64,000 bases of DNA from Acidimicrobiia bacterium (GCA_026985095.1 JALSQW010000021.1:1-64000); one strand, 5' to 3'. Shown: positions 26,533-37,893, numbered from the stretch's first letter. Notes: a model not told the origin generated them from the letters alone. Program-made: numbers and translations.

Positions 26533-28689
26533 TCAACCGAGGCGTCGGGGGATCGCCTGACGCCAGACCCGGCTCGCCTCGGACAACCCGACCGTGCCCC
26601 ACCTGCCGAAGTCGAGTCGATCACCACCGAAGACGCCGAGCCGCCGAGACGCCACGTCGGAGACGTCCAGGTCGGTGCCGGGCTCGACTGCGACCACGAA
26701 ACGGTGAGGTGACTCGTCGAGCAGGAGCCGCCAATCGCCATTGTCCAGCCGGACACCGACTCCCGAACGGATCGCCACCTCGGCCACGGCCACCGCGATC
26801 CCTCCCGACGACACGTCGTGGACCACCGGTGCGATGTGCGCCAGCCTCGCGGCGTGCTCCACGACCCGCCTGGCGACGTCGGGGTCCGGCTCCGCTGGGC
26901 GGCCACATCGGTGCTCCAGCACGATCCGGCAGTACGCCGAGCCGGCGAAGTCGTCGCCACGTTCGGGGCCGATCAACCACAGTTCCATCCCCGCCTCGGC
27001 ACGGTCGAGACGCGGCGGCAGCTGCGGCATCGGGTCGGCCAGGCCGAGCATGCCGACCACCGGGGTCGGGGAGATGTCGACGCCGTCGGTCTCGTTGTAG
27101 AACGACACGTTGCCTCCGACCACCGGCACGCCGAGCCGTTCACAGGCTTCGGCCATCCCCTCGACCGTCTCGGCGAACTGCCACATCACCGCCGGCTTCT
27201 CCGGGTTCCCGAAGTTGAGGTTGTCGACCACCGCGTACGGTGCGGCGCCGGTCACCGCCACGTTGAGCGCAGCCTCGTAGACGATCCGGGCCGCCCCACG
27301 GCGCGGATCGAGGGAGCAGCGGAGCGCATCGCCGTCGGTCGATACGGCGAGGCCCTTGTCGGTCCCCTTCACCCGCATCAGGGAACCGTCGTTGCCGGGG
27401 CCGACCACCGTGTCGAGGAACAGCATGTGGTCGTACTGCTGGAAGATCCACGACCGGTCCCCGAGCGCCGGGTCGTCGAGCAGACGCAGCAGCGTCGACC
27501 CCAGGTCGAGCCCGGCGGGAAGCGTGGCCTCGTCCGCCCACACGGCATCCAGGTACGCGGGACGCTCCACACCTCGGTGATAGACGGGAGCGTCCTCGCT
27601 GAGCGACGCGGCCGGCACCGCCGCGACGATCTCCCCTCGATGGCGGACCTCCAGGGTGTCACCTCCGGTGATCACCCCGATGGTGGTGGCGTCGATCTCC
27701 CACTTGTGGGCCAAGGCGAGGACCTCGTCGACGTCGTCGGGAGCGACGATCGCCAACATCCGCTCCTGGGACTCGGACATGAGGATCTCGCCGGGGGTCA
27801 TGGCCTCCTCCCGGAGATGCACCGCGTCGAGGTCCACGGTCATCCCCATTCCGCCGGCCGCTGCGCACTCGGACGTCGCGCACGAGATCCCGGCCGCGCC
27901 GAGGTCCTGGATGGCGACCACCAGTCCCCGCTCGTACAGCTCCAGACACGCCTCGATGAGCTTCTTCTCCTCGAACGGGTCGCCGATCTGCACCGACGGG
28001 CGTTTCGTCTCGGACCCCTCCTCGAACGACGCCGACGCCAGGATCGATGCCCCGCCGATCCCGTCCCGTCCCGTCGCCGAGCCGAGGAGGACGGCGATGT
28101 TGCCTTCCCCGACCGCGGCGCGGGTGACGAGCTGGTCGCGACGCATCAACCCGAGGGCCATCACGTTCACGAGCGGGTTCTTGGAGAAGCAGTCGGCGAA
28201 CTCGATCTCCCCTCCCAAGGTCGGGACGCCGACGGCGTTGCCGTATCCCGCGATGCCGTGCACCACCCCGGAGAAGAGGTACCGGTTGGATGGATCGCTC
28301 AACGGGCCGAAGCGAAGCGCGTCCCACAGACCCACCGGGCGGGCCCCCATCGTGAAGATGTCCCGCAAGATCCCGCCTACGCCGGTCGCGGCGCCCTGGT
28401 ACGGCTCGACGAACGACGGATGGTTGTGCGACTCGATGCGGAGGGCGACGAGCCAGTCGTCGCCGATGTCCACGACGCCGGCGTTCTCCCCGGGGCCGAG
28501 CACGACCCACGGAGCCTCGGTAGGGAAACGGCGCAACCACGGTTTCGACGACTTGTACGAGCAGTGCTCGGACCACATCACCGAGTACATCGCCAGCTCG
28601 GCCGGTTCGGGCTCCCGTCCCAGGATCTCGACGACCCTGGCGTATTCGTCGTCGGTCATCCCCAAGGTGCGATGCGCCGGCTCGGTCAT
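26533..28689 (-). CDS. purL: Phosphoribosylformylglycinamidine synthase subunit PurL
   Basis: [29 protein letters not shown]-like ([27 protein letters not shown]). Confidence 0.95.
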   Translation of the reverse strand: MTEPAHRTLGMTDDEYARVVEILGREPEPAELAMYSVMWSEHCSYKSSKPWLRRFPTEAPWVVLGPGENAGVVDIGDDWLVALRIESHNHPSFVEPYQGAATGVGGILRDIFTMGARPVGLWDALRFGPLSDPSNRYLFSGVVHGIAGYGNAVGVPTLGGEIEFADCFSKNPLVNVMALGLMRRDQLVTRAAVGEGNIAVLLGSATGRDGIGGASILASASFEEGSETKRPSVQIGDPFEEKKLIEACLELYERGLVVAIQDLGAAGISCATSECAAAGGMGMTVDLDAVHLREEAMTPGEILMSESQERMLAIVAPDDVDEVLALAHKWEIDATTIGVITGGDTLEVRHRGEIVAAVPAASLSEDAPVYHRGVERPAYLDAVWADEATLPAGLDLGSTLLRLLDDPALGDRSWIFQQYDHMLFLDTVVGPGNDGSLMRVKGTDKGLAVSTDGDALRCSLDPRRGAARIVYEAALNVAVTGAAPYAVVDNLNFGNPEKPAVMWQFAETVEGMAEACERLGVPVVGGNVSFYNETDGVDISPTPVVGMLGLADPMPQLPPRLDRAEAGMELWLIGPERGDDFAGSAYCRIVLEHRCGRPAEPDPDVARRVVEHAARLAHIAPVVHDVSSGGIAVAVAEVAIRSGVGVRLDNGDWRLLLDESPHRFVVAVEPGTDLDVSDVASRRLGVFGGDRLDFGRWGTVGLSEASRVWRQAIPRRLG

Positions 28690-29384
28690 CGGCTCGCCTC
28701 CTCGGCGGCATGCACGAAGGACGCCAGGAGGACGCGGCCGTCGGAGGAACCGAGGACGTCCTCGGCTGCGCGTTCGGGATGCGGCATGATCCCGACGACG
28801 TTGCCTCCCGGATCGGCGATGGCGGCGATGTTGCGGGCCGAACCGTTCGGGTTGGCTTCGTCGGTGACGTTGCCGGCCGGATCGCAGTAGCGCAGCAGGA
28901 CCCGGCCGGATGCCTCGAGCTCGTCGAGGGTGGCGGCGTCGGCGACGAAATTGCCCTCGTACGAGTTGAGCGGGATCCGGAGGACCTGCCCGACCTCGGC
29001 GTCGCGGGTGAGGACGCCCGCGGTCGACTCGACCCTCACGTGGACCATCGAACAGATGAAGTTCAGGTCACGGTTGGCGACGAGGGCGCCGGGGAGCAGG
29101 TCGGCCTCGCACAGGATCTGGAAGCCATTGCAGATCCCGAGGATCGGGAAGCCCCCCTCCGCCAACCGGGAGACCTCGTCCATGATCGGCGAGAAGCGGG
29201 CGATGGCCCCGGTGCGTAGGTAGTCGCCGTGAGCGAACCCGCCCGGAAGGACGACCGCGGAGAACTCCGACAGGTCGTCCTCCTGGTGCCACATCAACTC
29301 GACGTCGGCACCGAGGAGGCCGAGGGCGTGCTCGACGTCGTGCTCGCAGTTGCTCCCAGGGAACACCGCCACGGCGATCTTCAC
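28686..29384 (-). CDS. purQ: Phosphoribosylformylglycinamidine synthase subunit PurQ
   Basis: [56 protein letters not shown]. Confidence 0.95.
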   Translation of the reverse strand: MKIAVAVFPGSNCEHDVEHALGLLGADVELMWHQEDDLSEFSAVVLPGGFAHGDYLRTGAIARFSPIMDEVSRLAEGGFPILGICNGFQILCEADLLPGALVANRDLNFICSMVHVRVESTAGVLTRDAEVGQVLRIPLNSYEGNFVADAATLDELEASGRVLLRYCDPAGNVTDEANPNGSARNIAAIADPGGNVVGIMPHPERAAEDVLGSSDGRVLLASFVHAAEEASR

Positions 29385-29632
29385 AGGCGTTCCACCGTGA
29401 AGTCCTCGATGACCGGATTGGCGAGCAGCCGTTCGCACATCTCGTGCACTCGCGCCTCGGCCGCGGCCACGTCGTCGCCGGCCAGCTCGACGACGATGTC
29501 CCGACCGAAGTGAACGGCCGTGACCTCCGTGTATCCGAGATCGCGCAGCGCCTTGGTCGTCGTGGCGCCCTCCGGGTCGGCCAGGCCGGCCTTGCGCATC
29601 ACCCGCACCCGGAACCGGACGGGCTCGCTCAT
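29381..29632 (-). CDS. purS: Phosphoribosylformylglycinamidine synthase subunit PurS
   Basis: Small protein: RVRVMRKAGLADPEGATTTKALRDLGY..CERLLANPVIEDF; 4-bp overlaps both sides. Confidence 0.92.
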   Translation of the reverse strand: MSEPVRFRVRVMRKAGLADPEGATTTKALRDLGYTEVTAVHFGRDIVVELAGDDVAAAEARVHEMCERLLANPVIEDFTVERL

Positions 29633-30552
29633 GGCGCTCCCATCCGTGCGAGGTACGCGGAGAACGGCTCACCGACCAGTCGTTCGTAGACCTCCACGTA
29701 CCGTCTGGTGGTGTCGGCGACCACCTCGGGCGGCAAGACGGGCGCGGGCGGCGTCTTGTCCCATCCGCGGGCTTCGAGCCAGTCGCGGACAGGTTGCTTG
29801 TCGAAGGACGGGACGGTTCGGCCCGGCATCCATTCCTCGGCCGGCCAGTAGCGAGACGAGTCGGGGGTCAGCACCTCGTCGATGAGGATGATCTCGCCGT
29901 CGACGACGCCGAACTCGAACTTGGTGTCGGCCAAGATGATGCCGCGTTCGGCCGCGTACGCCCGGCCCGTCTCGTACAGGGACACGGAGCGGGAGCGAAG
30001 CTCCTCGTACATCGCGTCGCCGACCAGTCCCCGCGCCTCGGACTCGGTGAGGTTCTCGTCGTGGCCCGATTCGGCCTTCGTGGCGGGGGTGAAGATGGGT
30101 CGGGGCAGCTCGGCGGCCTGATCGAGCCCGGCGGGGAGGTGCTCGGTGGTCGGGCCGCCACCGGCCGCGTACTCCTTCCAGGACGACCCGTACAGGTAGC
30201 CGCGGACCACGCACTCCATCGGGATGACGTCGGCTCTGCGGACCAGCATCGCCCGGCCGGCCAGTTCCTCGCGCTCGGCGGCGTCGAGACCGGCGATGTC
30301 GGTCAGGTCGGCGGACAACAGATGGTGAGGCGTGTCGAGCACGTCGAACCAATGAAGGGACAGTCCGGTCAGGACCCGTCCCTTGTCCGGGATCGGCGGC
30401 TCGAGGACGACATCGAACGCGGAGATCCGGTCCGTGGCGACGATGAGGAGTCGATCCTCGTCGACACGGTAGATCTCGCGGACCTTCCCCGACCCGATGT
30501 GCTCCAGCGCCTGCACGGCGTCGAGGATAGGGGCCGCGTCGGCGTCGGTCAC
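29629..30552 (-). CDS. purC: Phosphoribosylaminoimidazole-succinocarboxamide synthase
   Basis: GSGKVREIYRVDEDRLLIVATDRISAFDV, IPMECVVRGYLYGSSWKEY, DTKFEFGVVDGEIILIDEVLTPDSSRYW. Confidence 0.95.
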   Translation of the reverse strand: MTDADAAPILDAVQALEHIGSGKVREIYRVDEDRLLIVATDRISAFDVVLEPPIPDKGRVLTGLSLHWFDVLDTPHHLLSADLTDIAGLDAAEREELAGRAMLVRRADVIPMECVVRGYLYGSSWKEYAAGGGPTTEHLPAGLDQAAELPRPIFTPATKAESGHDENLTESEARGLVGDAMYEELRSRSVSLYETGRAYAAERGIILADTKFEFGVVDGEIILIDEVLTPDSSRYWPAEEWMPGRTVPSFDKQPVRDWLEARGWDKTPPAPVLPPEVVADTTRRYVEVYERLVGEPFSAYLARMGAP

Positions 30553-30722
30553 AAACGAACCGGGGACGTCCGGGTCGACCGTCGCCGTCGCGCTCCCCGT
30601 CCACCGCGATCGGCCGTGACGCCGCCGGTGACCTAGCCTGTGGCCGACCCGGGAGGTCGACCACGATCCGCACCGCAGTCGACGTCGTCGCCGCCACCTA
30701 CCGCACCTGGCGCGCGGCGCGG

Positions 30723-31523
30723 GTGATGCGACTGGGAGCGGCGGTCGCGTACTACGGCCTCGTCGCCATGGTCCCGACCCTCACGGTGGTGGCGGCGGTC
30801 CTGACGCTGTTCGTCGACGGTGCCCGGCTTCACACCCTGCTGGTCGAGGTCCTCACCCCGGCGTTCGGGAGCGCCAGCGAGCAGGTGGCGACCCTGGTCG
30901 TCGACACCCTCGCCCAGATGAGCTCCTCGCTGGGGTTGGTCGGCGCCGGAACCGTCGCGTTCGGGGCCACGGTCTTCGTCGCTGCGCTGGTGGACGTCGC
31001 CGACGAGATCTGGGAGCTGCCTCCCGGCTCGGGCGTCCTCTCCACGATCCGGCGCAGGTTCATGGCGTTCGTCTCGGTCGTCGTCGTCTCCGTGGGGCTG
31101 CTGGCGGTCCTGGCCCTGCGAGCCATCGTCGACGCCGTCGCCGGGATCGTTCCCGCCCTGGGAGCGACGGAGACATGGTGGGCGAACGCGGTGATGTTGG
31201 CGGCGATCGCCGCTGCCCTCGTCGCCCTCTACCGGCTCGTGCCGTCGACGACGGTGCCGTGGCGGGCGGCCGCCGGCGCCGGCGTCGTGATGGCGCCGAT
31301 GGTCGCGGTCGGTACCGTCGCCATCGGTGCGTACCTCGAGCGGGTCGCGGCTCGCTCGACGCTCGCGGCCGCCGGCGGGGTCCTCCTCATGCTCGTGTGG
31401 CTCTACTACGAGGCGCAGATCGTTCTCGTCGGCGTCGTGTTGAGTCGCGTGCTGGCGGAGCGTCAAGACGGGCCCGGCTCGGCCGCCGCGGACGACCACG
31501 GACCCACGAAACCCAAGCCGTAG
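30723..31523 (+). CDS. YihY/BrkB-like membrane protein (start uncertain)
   Basis: AAVAYYGLVAMVPTL, LYRLVPSTTVPWRAAAGAGVV, LMLVWLYYEAQIVLVGVVLSRV. Confidence 0.82.
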   Translation: MMRLGAAVAYYGLVAMVPTLTVVAAVLTLFVDGARLHTLLVEVLTPAFGSASEQVATLVVDTLAQMSSSLGLVGAGTVAFGATVFVAALVDVADEIWELPPGSGVLSTIRRRFMAFVSVVVVSVGLLAVLALRAIVDAVAGIVPALGATETWWANAVMLAAIAAALVALYRLVPSTTVPWRAAAGAGVVMAPMVAVGTVAIGAYLERVAARSTLAAAGGVLLMLVWLYYEAQIVLVGVVLSRVLAERQDGPGSAAADDHGPTKPKP

Positions 31524-32728
31524 CCGATCGAGAACGCCACGATCACCGCGATGGAGATCACCGCGGCAGCGGGCGGTCCGACACCGACCACGAAGGCGCC
31601 GAGGACGGCGACGCTGAGGGGGATCGAGGCCATCGCTCCCGTCGCCGCCATCGTCGCTCCGACCGCCAACGCCAGGGGGACGGCGGGGAAGAGGAGATGG
31701 AGCACCGCCCCGACCGAGCCGCCGATGAAGAACATGGGGAAGAACGGTCCGCCGTAGAAGCCGGTTCTCAGGCTGGTGGTCAACGTCACCATCTTCAGCG
31801 CCACGACCGCAAGGAGGAGCCCGACGCCGATCTCGGCCGGGTCGGCGACCACCGCGCCCAGCGTGTCCACGCCCGAGAAGAGCGTCGCCGGCATCATGAA
31901 CCCGACGGCGCCGAGCACGCAGCCGCCGATCGCCGCGCGCGCGACAGGTGACGCAGGGAGGCGCCCGACGACACGGCCGACGATCTTGGCCACGAGCCCG
32001 ATCGAGAGTCCGACGATGGCGCCCACGACCCCCATGGCGGCCCCGGCGGCGAGGTACCAGGCGGAGAACTCGAACGGCGGGAAGCGGTAGAGGCCGAGGA
32101 ACGGCGCGCCGAGCACCGGGTACACGATGAGGAACCCGATCGTCCCGCTGACGCCGCCGGGGATGATGTGGCGGAAGAAGAACGGGAGATCCTGATCGTG
32201 CTCGAGCTCCAGCGCCAAGAGCGCGCCGATCAGCGGAGAGGACATGAGACCGCCGAACACTCCCGCCGCCGCCGACAAGGTCGCCGTCCGGGTGTCCTCC
32301 GGCGAGGCCGAAACACGCTCGGTGAGCCAGTTCGCGAACCCCGCGGCTCCCGTCACGAGCGGCGCTTCGGGTCCGAGGCTGGCGCCCCCGACGAGGGACA
32401 CGAGGGCCACGAGAACGGCACCAGGCGCGGTCCCCGGGTCGGTGCGACCCTCCTCGAGCTCCTCGATGAAGCTGTGGAGGCGCCGAGGGAGACCGAGCAC
32501 CAGATAGATCAGACCGACCAGCGCTCCGGCGGCGATCGGAACCACCAGCGCCCGGAGCCCCCCGCCGAACCACTCGTACCCACCCGTCTGTCCCCAGACG
32601 AGACCGGTCAGCGCATGCTCGACCCCGATGAAGGCGACCGCGAACACCCCGCCGAAGATGCCGATGACCGCGGACCGCCCGGCCAGGATCCAGAAGGCGC
32701 GGCTGCGGAGGGGAGCGACGGAGGTCAT
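31463..32728 (-). CDS. ClC family chloride channel/transporter
   Basis: GGASLGPEAPLVTGAAG, GGLMSSPLIGALLALE, GFYGGPFFPMFFIGGSVG; 61-bp tail-to-tail overlap with YihY gene. Confidence 0.88.
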   Translation of the reverse strand: MTSVAPLRSRAFWILAGRSAVIGIFGGVFAVAFIGVEHALTGLVWGQTGGYEWFGGGLRALVVPIAAGALVGLIYLVLGLPRRLHSFIEELEEGRTDPGTAPGAVLVALVSLVGGASLGPEAPLVTGAAGFANWLTERVSASPEDTRTATLSAAAGVFGGLMSSPLIGALLALELEHDQDLPFFFRHIIPGGVSGTIGFLIVYPVLGAPFLGLYRFPPFEFSAWYLAAGAAMGVVGAIVGLSIGLVAKIVGRVVGRLPASPVARAAIGGCVLGAVGFMMPATLFSGVDTLGAVVADPAEIGVGLLLAVVALKMVTLTTSLRTGFYGGPFFPMFFIGGSVGAVLHLLFPAVPLALAVGATMAATGAMASIPLSVAVLGAFVVGVGPPAAAVISIAVIVAFSIGYGLGFVGPWSSAAAEPGPS

Positions 32729-32769
32729 GGCGATGCGCAGCGTACCGGAGACCACCGTACCCTGGTCAC

Positions 32770-33174
32770 ATGAGCGAGATCGGCACGACGCATCCGTGGG
32801 GCGATGCCCCGACACCGTACGAGGAGCTCGGAGGCGACGGTCGGGTCCGCGAGCTCGTGGACGCCTTCTACGATCGCGTCGACGCCGAGGCACCGACCGT
32901 GCGGGCGATGCTCCCGGCGAACGACGCCGGCTCCCGGCAGAAGCTCTACGAGTTCCTCTCGGGCTGGCTCGGTGGCCCGCCGCTGTACGTCTCCAAGCGC
33001 GGCCATCCGCGGATGCGCATGCGGCATCTGCCCTTCCCCATCGGCCCCGACGAGGCCGCCGAGTGGATGCGTTGCATGCGGCTCGCCCTCGACGACGCCG
33101 ACGTCGGCGAGCCCCTCCGTTCGTTCCTCGACGAGCGGTTGACGATGATGGCCGACCACATGGTGAACCGCTGA
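32770..33174 (+). CDS. Truncated hemoglobin (group II-like)
   Basis: PYEELGGDGRVRELVDAFYDRVD, FLSGWLGGPPLYVSKRGHPRMRMRHLPFPI. Confidence 0.92.
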   Translation: MSEIGTTHPWGDAPTPYEELGGDGRVRELVDAFYDRVDAEAPTVRAMLPANDAGSRQKLYEFLSGWLGGPPLYVSKRGHPRMRMRHLPFPIGPDEAAEWMRCMRLALDDADVGEPLRSFLDERLTMMADHMVNR

Positions 33175-33266
33175 CGCCGACCCGCCGGATCCCTGCGCGG
33201 GCAGCGTCGATGCGGGCGCAGACGGGATCCGAGCCGCCAAACGGCCGCCGCCGATAGCATCCGACC

Positions 33267-34433
33267 GTGAGACGCCGCGCCCTGTTCGTCGCCGTGTGCG
33301 CCTTCGGTCTGGTGGGAGTCACCGGTCCGGTGGCAGCGCTCGCCGCGTCCTCCACCGGCTCGCTTCCCGACGGCGAGACGCGACCGGTCATCGTGTCCGC
33401 CGCATTGGCCCCCCCCGGTCGCGACGACCGGATCCTCGAAGCCGCCCTCGAGGTCGATGCCTACGACAACGACGGCGTCGTCCGCTACGAGTACCGCTGG
33501 AACGCCGCGACCTTCGGGAGCATCCACAGCACCGATGCCCGGCACCCCACCGTCTCGTACCGGGACGTGTCCCCGTCGTCCCGGTACGCGCTCGAGGTGC
33601 GGGCCGTCGACACCGGAGGATGGAGATCGCCGTGGACCACCGCGTGGCTCGGAACCACCCCGCCGCCTCCGCAGGTCATCGTGATGGGAGACTCGGTCGC
33701 GTCCGGGTACTCGAAGCGGTGGTTCACCGGGAGGGCGACCTGCCGCGACGACGCGTTGTCGTACGGAGCGACGCTGCGGTCGGCGCTCGCCGACACCCTC
33801 CCGGCGCGTTGGGCACCGCGGTACACCAACATCGCCTGGCCCGGCGCCGATCTCCGTGCCGTCATAGCCGGCGGCGCCGACGCGTGCGGGGACCGCCACC
33901 CGAGCCAGGTCGAAGCCGCCAGGGACCTCGCGGATCCGTCGACGTGGAACGTCATCGTCGTGACCGCGGGGATCAACTCGACCAACTGGGTCGACGTCGT
34001 CGCCGGGTTGACGAGGGACACCGCCGTGTCGATCACGGATCGGGGCGACGCCGCCGCATGCCGGCGGGCAGTCGGAGAGCGATGGGACCTCGATCGTCGT
34101 CGCGCCGGCATCATCGGGAACGTCGAAGCGGTCGTCGACGGGCTGGCCGAGACCAACGCCGACGTGTTCTGGACCGGGTACTACGGGATCGATCGCACCC
34201 GACTCGCCCCGGCGTGGATGCCGATCGGCGCAGAGTGCGTCCAAGAGATGGCGCTGGCGCTGGACGATCTCCATCGGACGCTTCGACGCGGCGTCGCCGG
34301 CCGGGCGACCTGGGTCGAGGTCGACGTGGCGACCGTGTCGACCCAGCCGTGGGCCGGCTGGCCTCATCCCGACGCCGATGGCCATCGAACCCTCGGGACC
34401 ATCATCGCCCGGGCCGTCGCCGGCCGCGTCTGA
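33267..34433 (+). CDS. Secreted SGNH/GDSL-type hydrolase with N-terminal Ig/FN3-like region
   Basis: Signal peptide; VIVMGDSVASGYS block; C-terminal PHPDADGHRTLG. Confidence 0.72.
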   Translation: MRRRALFVAVCAFGLVGVTGPVAALAASSTGSLPDGETRPVIVSAALAPPGRDDRILEAALEVDAYDNDGVVRYEYRWNAATFGSIHSTDARHPTVSYRDVSPSSRYALEVRAVDTGGWRSPWTTAWLGTTPPPPQVIVMGDSVASGYSKRWFTGRATCRDDALSYGATLRSALADTLPARWAPRYTNIAWPGADLRAVIAGGADACGDRHPSQVEAARDLADPSTWNVIVVTAGINSTNWVDVVAGLTRDTAVSITDRGDAAACRRAVGERWDLDRRRAGIIGNVEAVVDGLAETNADVFWTGYYGIDRTRLAPAWMPIGAECVQEMALALDDLHRTLRRGVAGRATWVEVDVATVSTQPWAGWPHPDADGHRTLGTIIARAVAGRV

Positions 34434-34457
34434 GCGGCCGCTCCGCCCGAGGGGCGG

Positions 34458-35153
34458 TCACGTCGCCGCCGGCCGCTGCGCTCGGAGCGCCCGATAGATG
34501 TAGAGGATGAGCATCGGCTGGATGACGAGCACGACCGCCGAGGCGATCACCTGATAGACGAAGCTCGCGATGCCGCCCAGCGCCGCTCCGGGAGCGCCGA
34601 GCGCGGCGTTGAAGATGCTGAAGATGATGAGGATCCCGAAGATCGGCCACCACGAGCCCTTCACCAGACGGAAGGACTCCTGGAACGCATCGACGGCGCC
34701 GCGCTCCTCGAGGAAGAGGATGGCGATCGACGGGGCGAGGCTGACCGCGACCCAGATGCCGGGAAGGATCAGCAGCAAGAAACCGACGAACACCGCCAGT
34801 GTCGACAACAGCACCAGCCCGACCAGCGACCAGATCCGCGCCATCGTGACCTCGAAGGCATGGTTGACGTCGGGTGTGCCGCGCTCGTCGGCTTCCGCGA
34901 CGAGGTTGAACATCACCGCCGAGATGATGAGGCTGATGGCGAAGGCGAGGAGCGAGCCGAACAGGAGCCGAGTCGCCACCGCGCCGACGTCGATGGAACC
35001 CGGCGGCGCGGTGGGGTCGATGTTCGGAACGACCGCTCGCAGCAGCACCGACACCAGGGCATCGAGGAACCCGAGGGCGATGGCCACCGGCGCCAGTGCC
35101 CGCCAATACCGGCCGATCGCCTCGACGGTGTTCTGCAGGACGGTCCCCACCAT
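34458..35153 (-). CDS. Multi-pass membrane protein (GDPD-membrane-domain-like)
   Basis: Several TM segments; SFRLVKGSWWPIFGILIIFSIF pattern. Confidence 0.6.
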   Translation of the reverse strand: MVGTVLQNTVEAIGRYWRALAPVAIALGFLDALVSVLLRAVVPNIDPTAPPGSIDVGAVATRLLFGSLLAFAISLIISAVMFNLVAEADERGTPDVNHAFEVTMARIWSLVGLVLLSTLAVFVGFLLLILPGIWVAVSLAPSIAILFLEERGAVDAFQESFRLVKGSWWPIFGILIIFSIFNAALGAPGAALGGIASFVYQVIASAVVLVIQPMLILYIYRALRAQRPAAT

Positions 35154-35212
35154 GGTGCACTCCTCTCCTCGTTGCCCCCGACTCTACGAGGTCGGCCGCG
35201 GCGGGGAGCTGC

Positions 35213-37252
35213 TCACGACGTGAACGGCACCCAGGCGAGGTCGTCGTAGCTGCCCAGATCCGACACGAGAACGCCGGCATCCGAGACGGTGAAGAGTCGA
35301 TCGTCGATCACGAGCGAACGGACGATCGGCGCCGACCAGGCCGTGCACCCGGGACAGTCGGATCTCGCCGTCGACGGGTGCCGGATCTCCCCGACCTGGA
35401 CGACCCGATCCGAGGTGGCTCGAACCACGACCGCGCCCGAGAAGAGGTCCTCCTTCCCGGTGCGTTCGTCCCACGACCAGCGTTGGAGGGGAAGGACCGC
35501 CACGCCCTCGGGCGGCCACCACAGGAAGGCCCGATGATCCCACTCGACGTCCGAGTACGCCTCGTCGACGGTGAGCTTGGCGAGGCGTCGGGGCCGGGAA
35601 GGGTCCGACACGTCGAACACCGCCACCTGCGTCCCCAGCACGCGGCCGCGGTCGGTGGCATCCTGGCCGACGCCGAGGAGCAGGTCGTCGCCGATCGGAT
35701 GCAGGTACGCCGAGTAGCCGGTGATCTTCAACTCCCCGGCCACCCGCGGGTCGGTCGGGTCGGACAGGTCGACCACGTAGAGGGGATCGACCTGCCGGAA
35801 CGTGACCACGTAGCCGCGGTCCGCGATGAAGCGGACCGCGTACACCCGCTCGCCCTCGCCGAGGCCGTCGACCGAGCCGACCTGGACGAGTCGGTCGCCG
35901 AGGCGCCGGAGCGTCACCACCGAGGTGTCGGGCACCTCCGACGATCCCCACCACGGGTTCTCGTCGGTCACCACCACCCGCAAGGTGGCGTCGTACTCGT
36001 CCATGGACCACTGCGACAGCAACGTGCCGTCGACCTCGCCGGAGGCGACGTAGCGGGCGATGTCGGGGTCGGTGATGTCGAACATGTGGATCTGGGTGGT
36101 GAGCCCGTCGGATCCGAGTCCCTCGCCGCCGGCTGGCGCGTGTGGCCACGCCATCCACGGTGCCGTCGCCACGTACAGCGAGGCGTTGGACGCATAGACG
36201 GTCTGGCCCTCGGCGAGGAGGCCGATGCCGCGTCCCGGCTCGAGGCCGGTCGCCAGATCGATCGTGAGCACCGTCAACATCGACAACCCGGAGAACTCGG
36301 CGGGCTGTCCGACCTGGTCGCATCCCAGGAGCGGGCCTTCCGACGTCGTTCGGGCCTGATGGTCCTCGAGCACGAACCAGGGGACCCAGTTCTCCAACGT
36401 GGAGCGCTCCACGATGCGTCGGTTCTCCGCGGCAGCCTCACGTTCGGCGCGGATGCCGCCGCCTTCGGGGAAGACCCACGCGAACCCCGTCGGTTCGGAT
36501 CGGACGACGAGCCGGACACGACCGTCGGACATCCGGGACGACAGGATCGTGCCGTCCATCGTCAACGTCCGCACCGGCACCATCGTCGCGGGATCCGACA
36601 CGTCCACCTCGGTCAGCACGGTCCGGGGGGAAGGCCCCGGGACGATGCCGCCGTCGACGAGCCCACCTTCGGCCAACGGTTCGATGCCGTAGCCGTCCAT
36701 CGAGGTCATCACGAGGAGCCGGTCGCCGGCGAGGAACAGCTCCTGGCCCCATCCGTCCAGGGGCAGCGAAGCGACGACCCGCGGGGTGGCTCCGGCGTCG
36801 ATCCGGTACAGGCGGCCCTGAGCGACCGCGAAGATCCGCTTCCCGTCGGTCTTGACGAGGTCGGGCTCGTCGACGCCGGTCACCTGCACGTTGGTCGCCG
36901 AATAGTCGACCCCCGCCACCCCGGCGGCCGTCGTCGTCGGGACGCCGCCGTCGAGCCGTCTGCCGGCGTCGCCTTCGGCGAACACGACATCGGGCGGGAA
37001 GGGTCCGCCGCCGTAGCCTTCCAGCCCGTAGGGTCCGACCCGCTCCAGGGCATGGCCCTTCACGTAGCCGAGGAACGCGTCGCACGACTCGAACGCCTGC
37101 AGCACCGGCGCCGCGAAGATCGCCGGACCCGCCGGGCCTCCCGCCGCACCGACTCGACGCGCCGGCGTGGTCGGCTCCGGCCCAGGCACCGTCGTGCACG
37201 CCGCCGCCACGACAGCGAGCGCAGCCACCAGGAGGATCGTCGTTCGTCGCAT
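35213..37252 (-). CDS. Secreted beta-propeller domain lipoprotein
   Basis: Lipobox VVAAACTT; TNVQVTGVDEPDLVKTDGKRIFAV; LSDPTDPRVAGELKITGYSAYLHPIGDDLLLGVG. Confidence 0.87.
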   Translation of the reverse strand: MRRTTILLVAALAVVAAACTTVPGPEPTTPARRVGAAGGPAGPAIFAAPVLQAFESCDAFLGYVKGHALERVGPYGLEGYGGGPFPPDVVFAEGDAGRRLDGGVPTTTAAGVAGVDYSATNVQVTGVDEPDLVKTDGKRIFAVAQGRLYRIDAGATPRVVASLPLDGWGQELFLAGDRLLVMTSMDGYGIEPLAEGGLVDGGIVPGPSPRTVLTEVDVSDPATMVPVRTLTMDGTILSSRMSDGRVRLVVRSEPTGFAWVFPEGGGIRAEREAAAENRRIVERSTLENWVPWFVLEDHQARTTSEGPLLGCDQVGQPAEFSGLSMLTVLTIDLATGLEPGRGIGLLAEGQTVYASNASLYVATAPWMAWPHAPAGGEGLGSDGLTTQIHMFDITDPDIARYVASGEVDGTLLSQWSMDEYDATLRVVVTDENPWWGSSEVPDTSVVTLRRLGDRLVQVGSVDGLGEGERVYAVRFIADRGYVVTFRQVDPLYVVDLSDPTDPRVAGELKITGYSAYLHPIGDDLLLGVGQDATDRGRVLGTQVAVFDVSDPSRPRRLAKLTVDEAYSDVEWDHRAFLWWPPEGVAVLPLQRWSWDERTGKEDLFSGAVVVRATSDRVVQVGEIRHPSTARSDCPGCTAWSAPIVRSLVIDDRLFTVSDAGVLVSDLGSYDDLAWVPFTS

Positions 37253-37332
37253 CGCTGGCTCCTCTCCGTCCGTTCGTTCCCCGGTGGGACGGTGGCCGGC
37301 GTGTCCTCGGTTCCCGGTGATCGACTTCCCGG

Positions 37333-37893
37333 TCATCGACCCCCGTGCGGGCGGAGCTCGGCCCAGCGGCCCTGCGACATGCGGTACAGGACGTGACGGC
37401 GATGTGGGTGACCGATCATGACCCGAGGGTGATCGAAGTCGTCTGCCGGGTCGTGGGTCATGCCGAGGCGCTCCATCACCGCCACCGATCGCACGTTGGC
37501 GGGGATCGTGAAGGACACGACCTCGGTGAGGCCGACCCGGCCGAACGCGTCGTCGAGGGCGGCGGTGGCCGCCTCCGTGGCGTACCCGCGACCCCACGCG
37601 TCCCTGGCCAACCGCCAGCCGACCTCGACGGCGGGGGCGAACGGGGCGGTGAACCGGACCCGGTTGAGCCCAACGAACCCGACGAACCGGCCCGCGGCCT
37701 CGACCGCCCACAGGCCGAACCCGTCCCGGGCGAAGGCTCGTTCGATGGCGGCGGCGAACCCCTCGGACTCGGCCCGGGTGAGCGGCGCGGTGAAGTGCTC
37801 CATCACCTCGGGGTCGGCGTTCATCGCGGCGAAGGGCTCGCGGTCGGCATCGGCGAAGCGACGCAGGACGAGCCGGTCGGTGACGAGCTGCAT
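37333..37893 (-). CDS. GNAT family N-acetyltransferase (RimJ/RimL-like)
   Basis: TDRLVLRRFADADREPFAAMNADPEVME, VEVGWRLARDAWGRGYATEAATAAL. Confidence 0.92.
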   Translation of the reverse strand: MQLVTDRLVLRRFADADREPFAAMNADPEVMEHFTAPLTRAESEGFAAAIERAFARDGFGLWAVEAAGRFVGFVGLNRVRFTAPFAPAVEVGWRLARDAWGRGYATEAATAALDDAFGRVGLTEVVSFTIPANVRSVAVMERLGMTHDPADDFDHPRVMIGHPHRRHVLYRMSQGRWAELRPHGGR

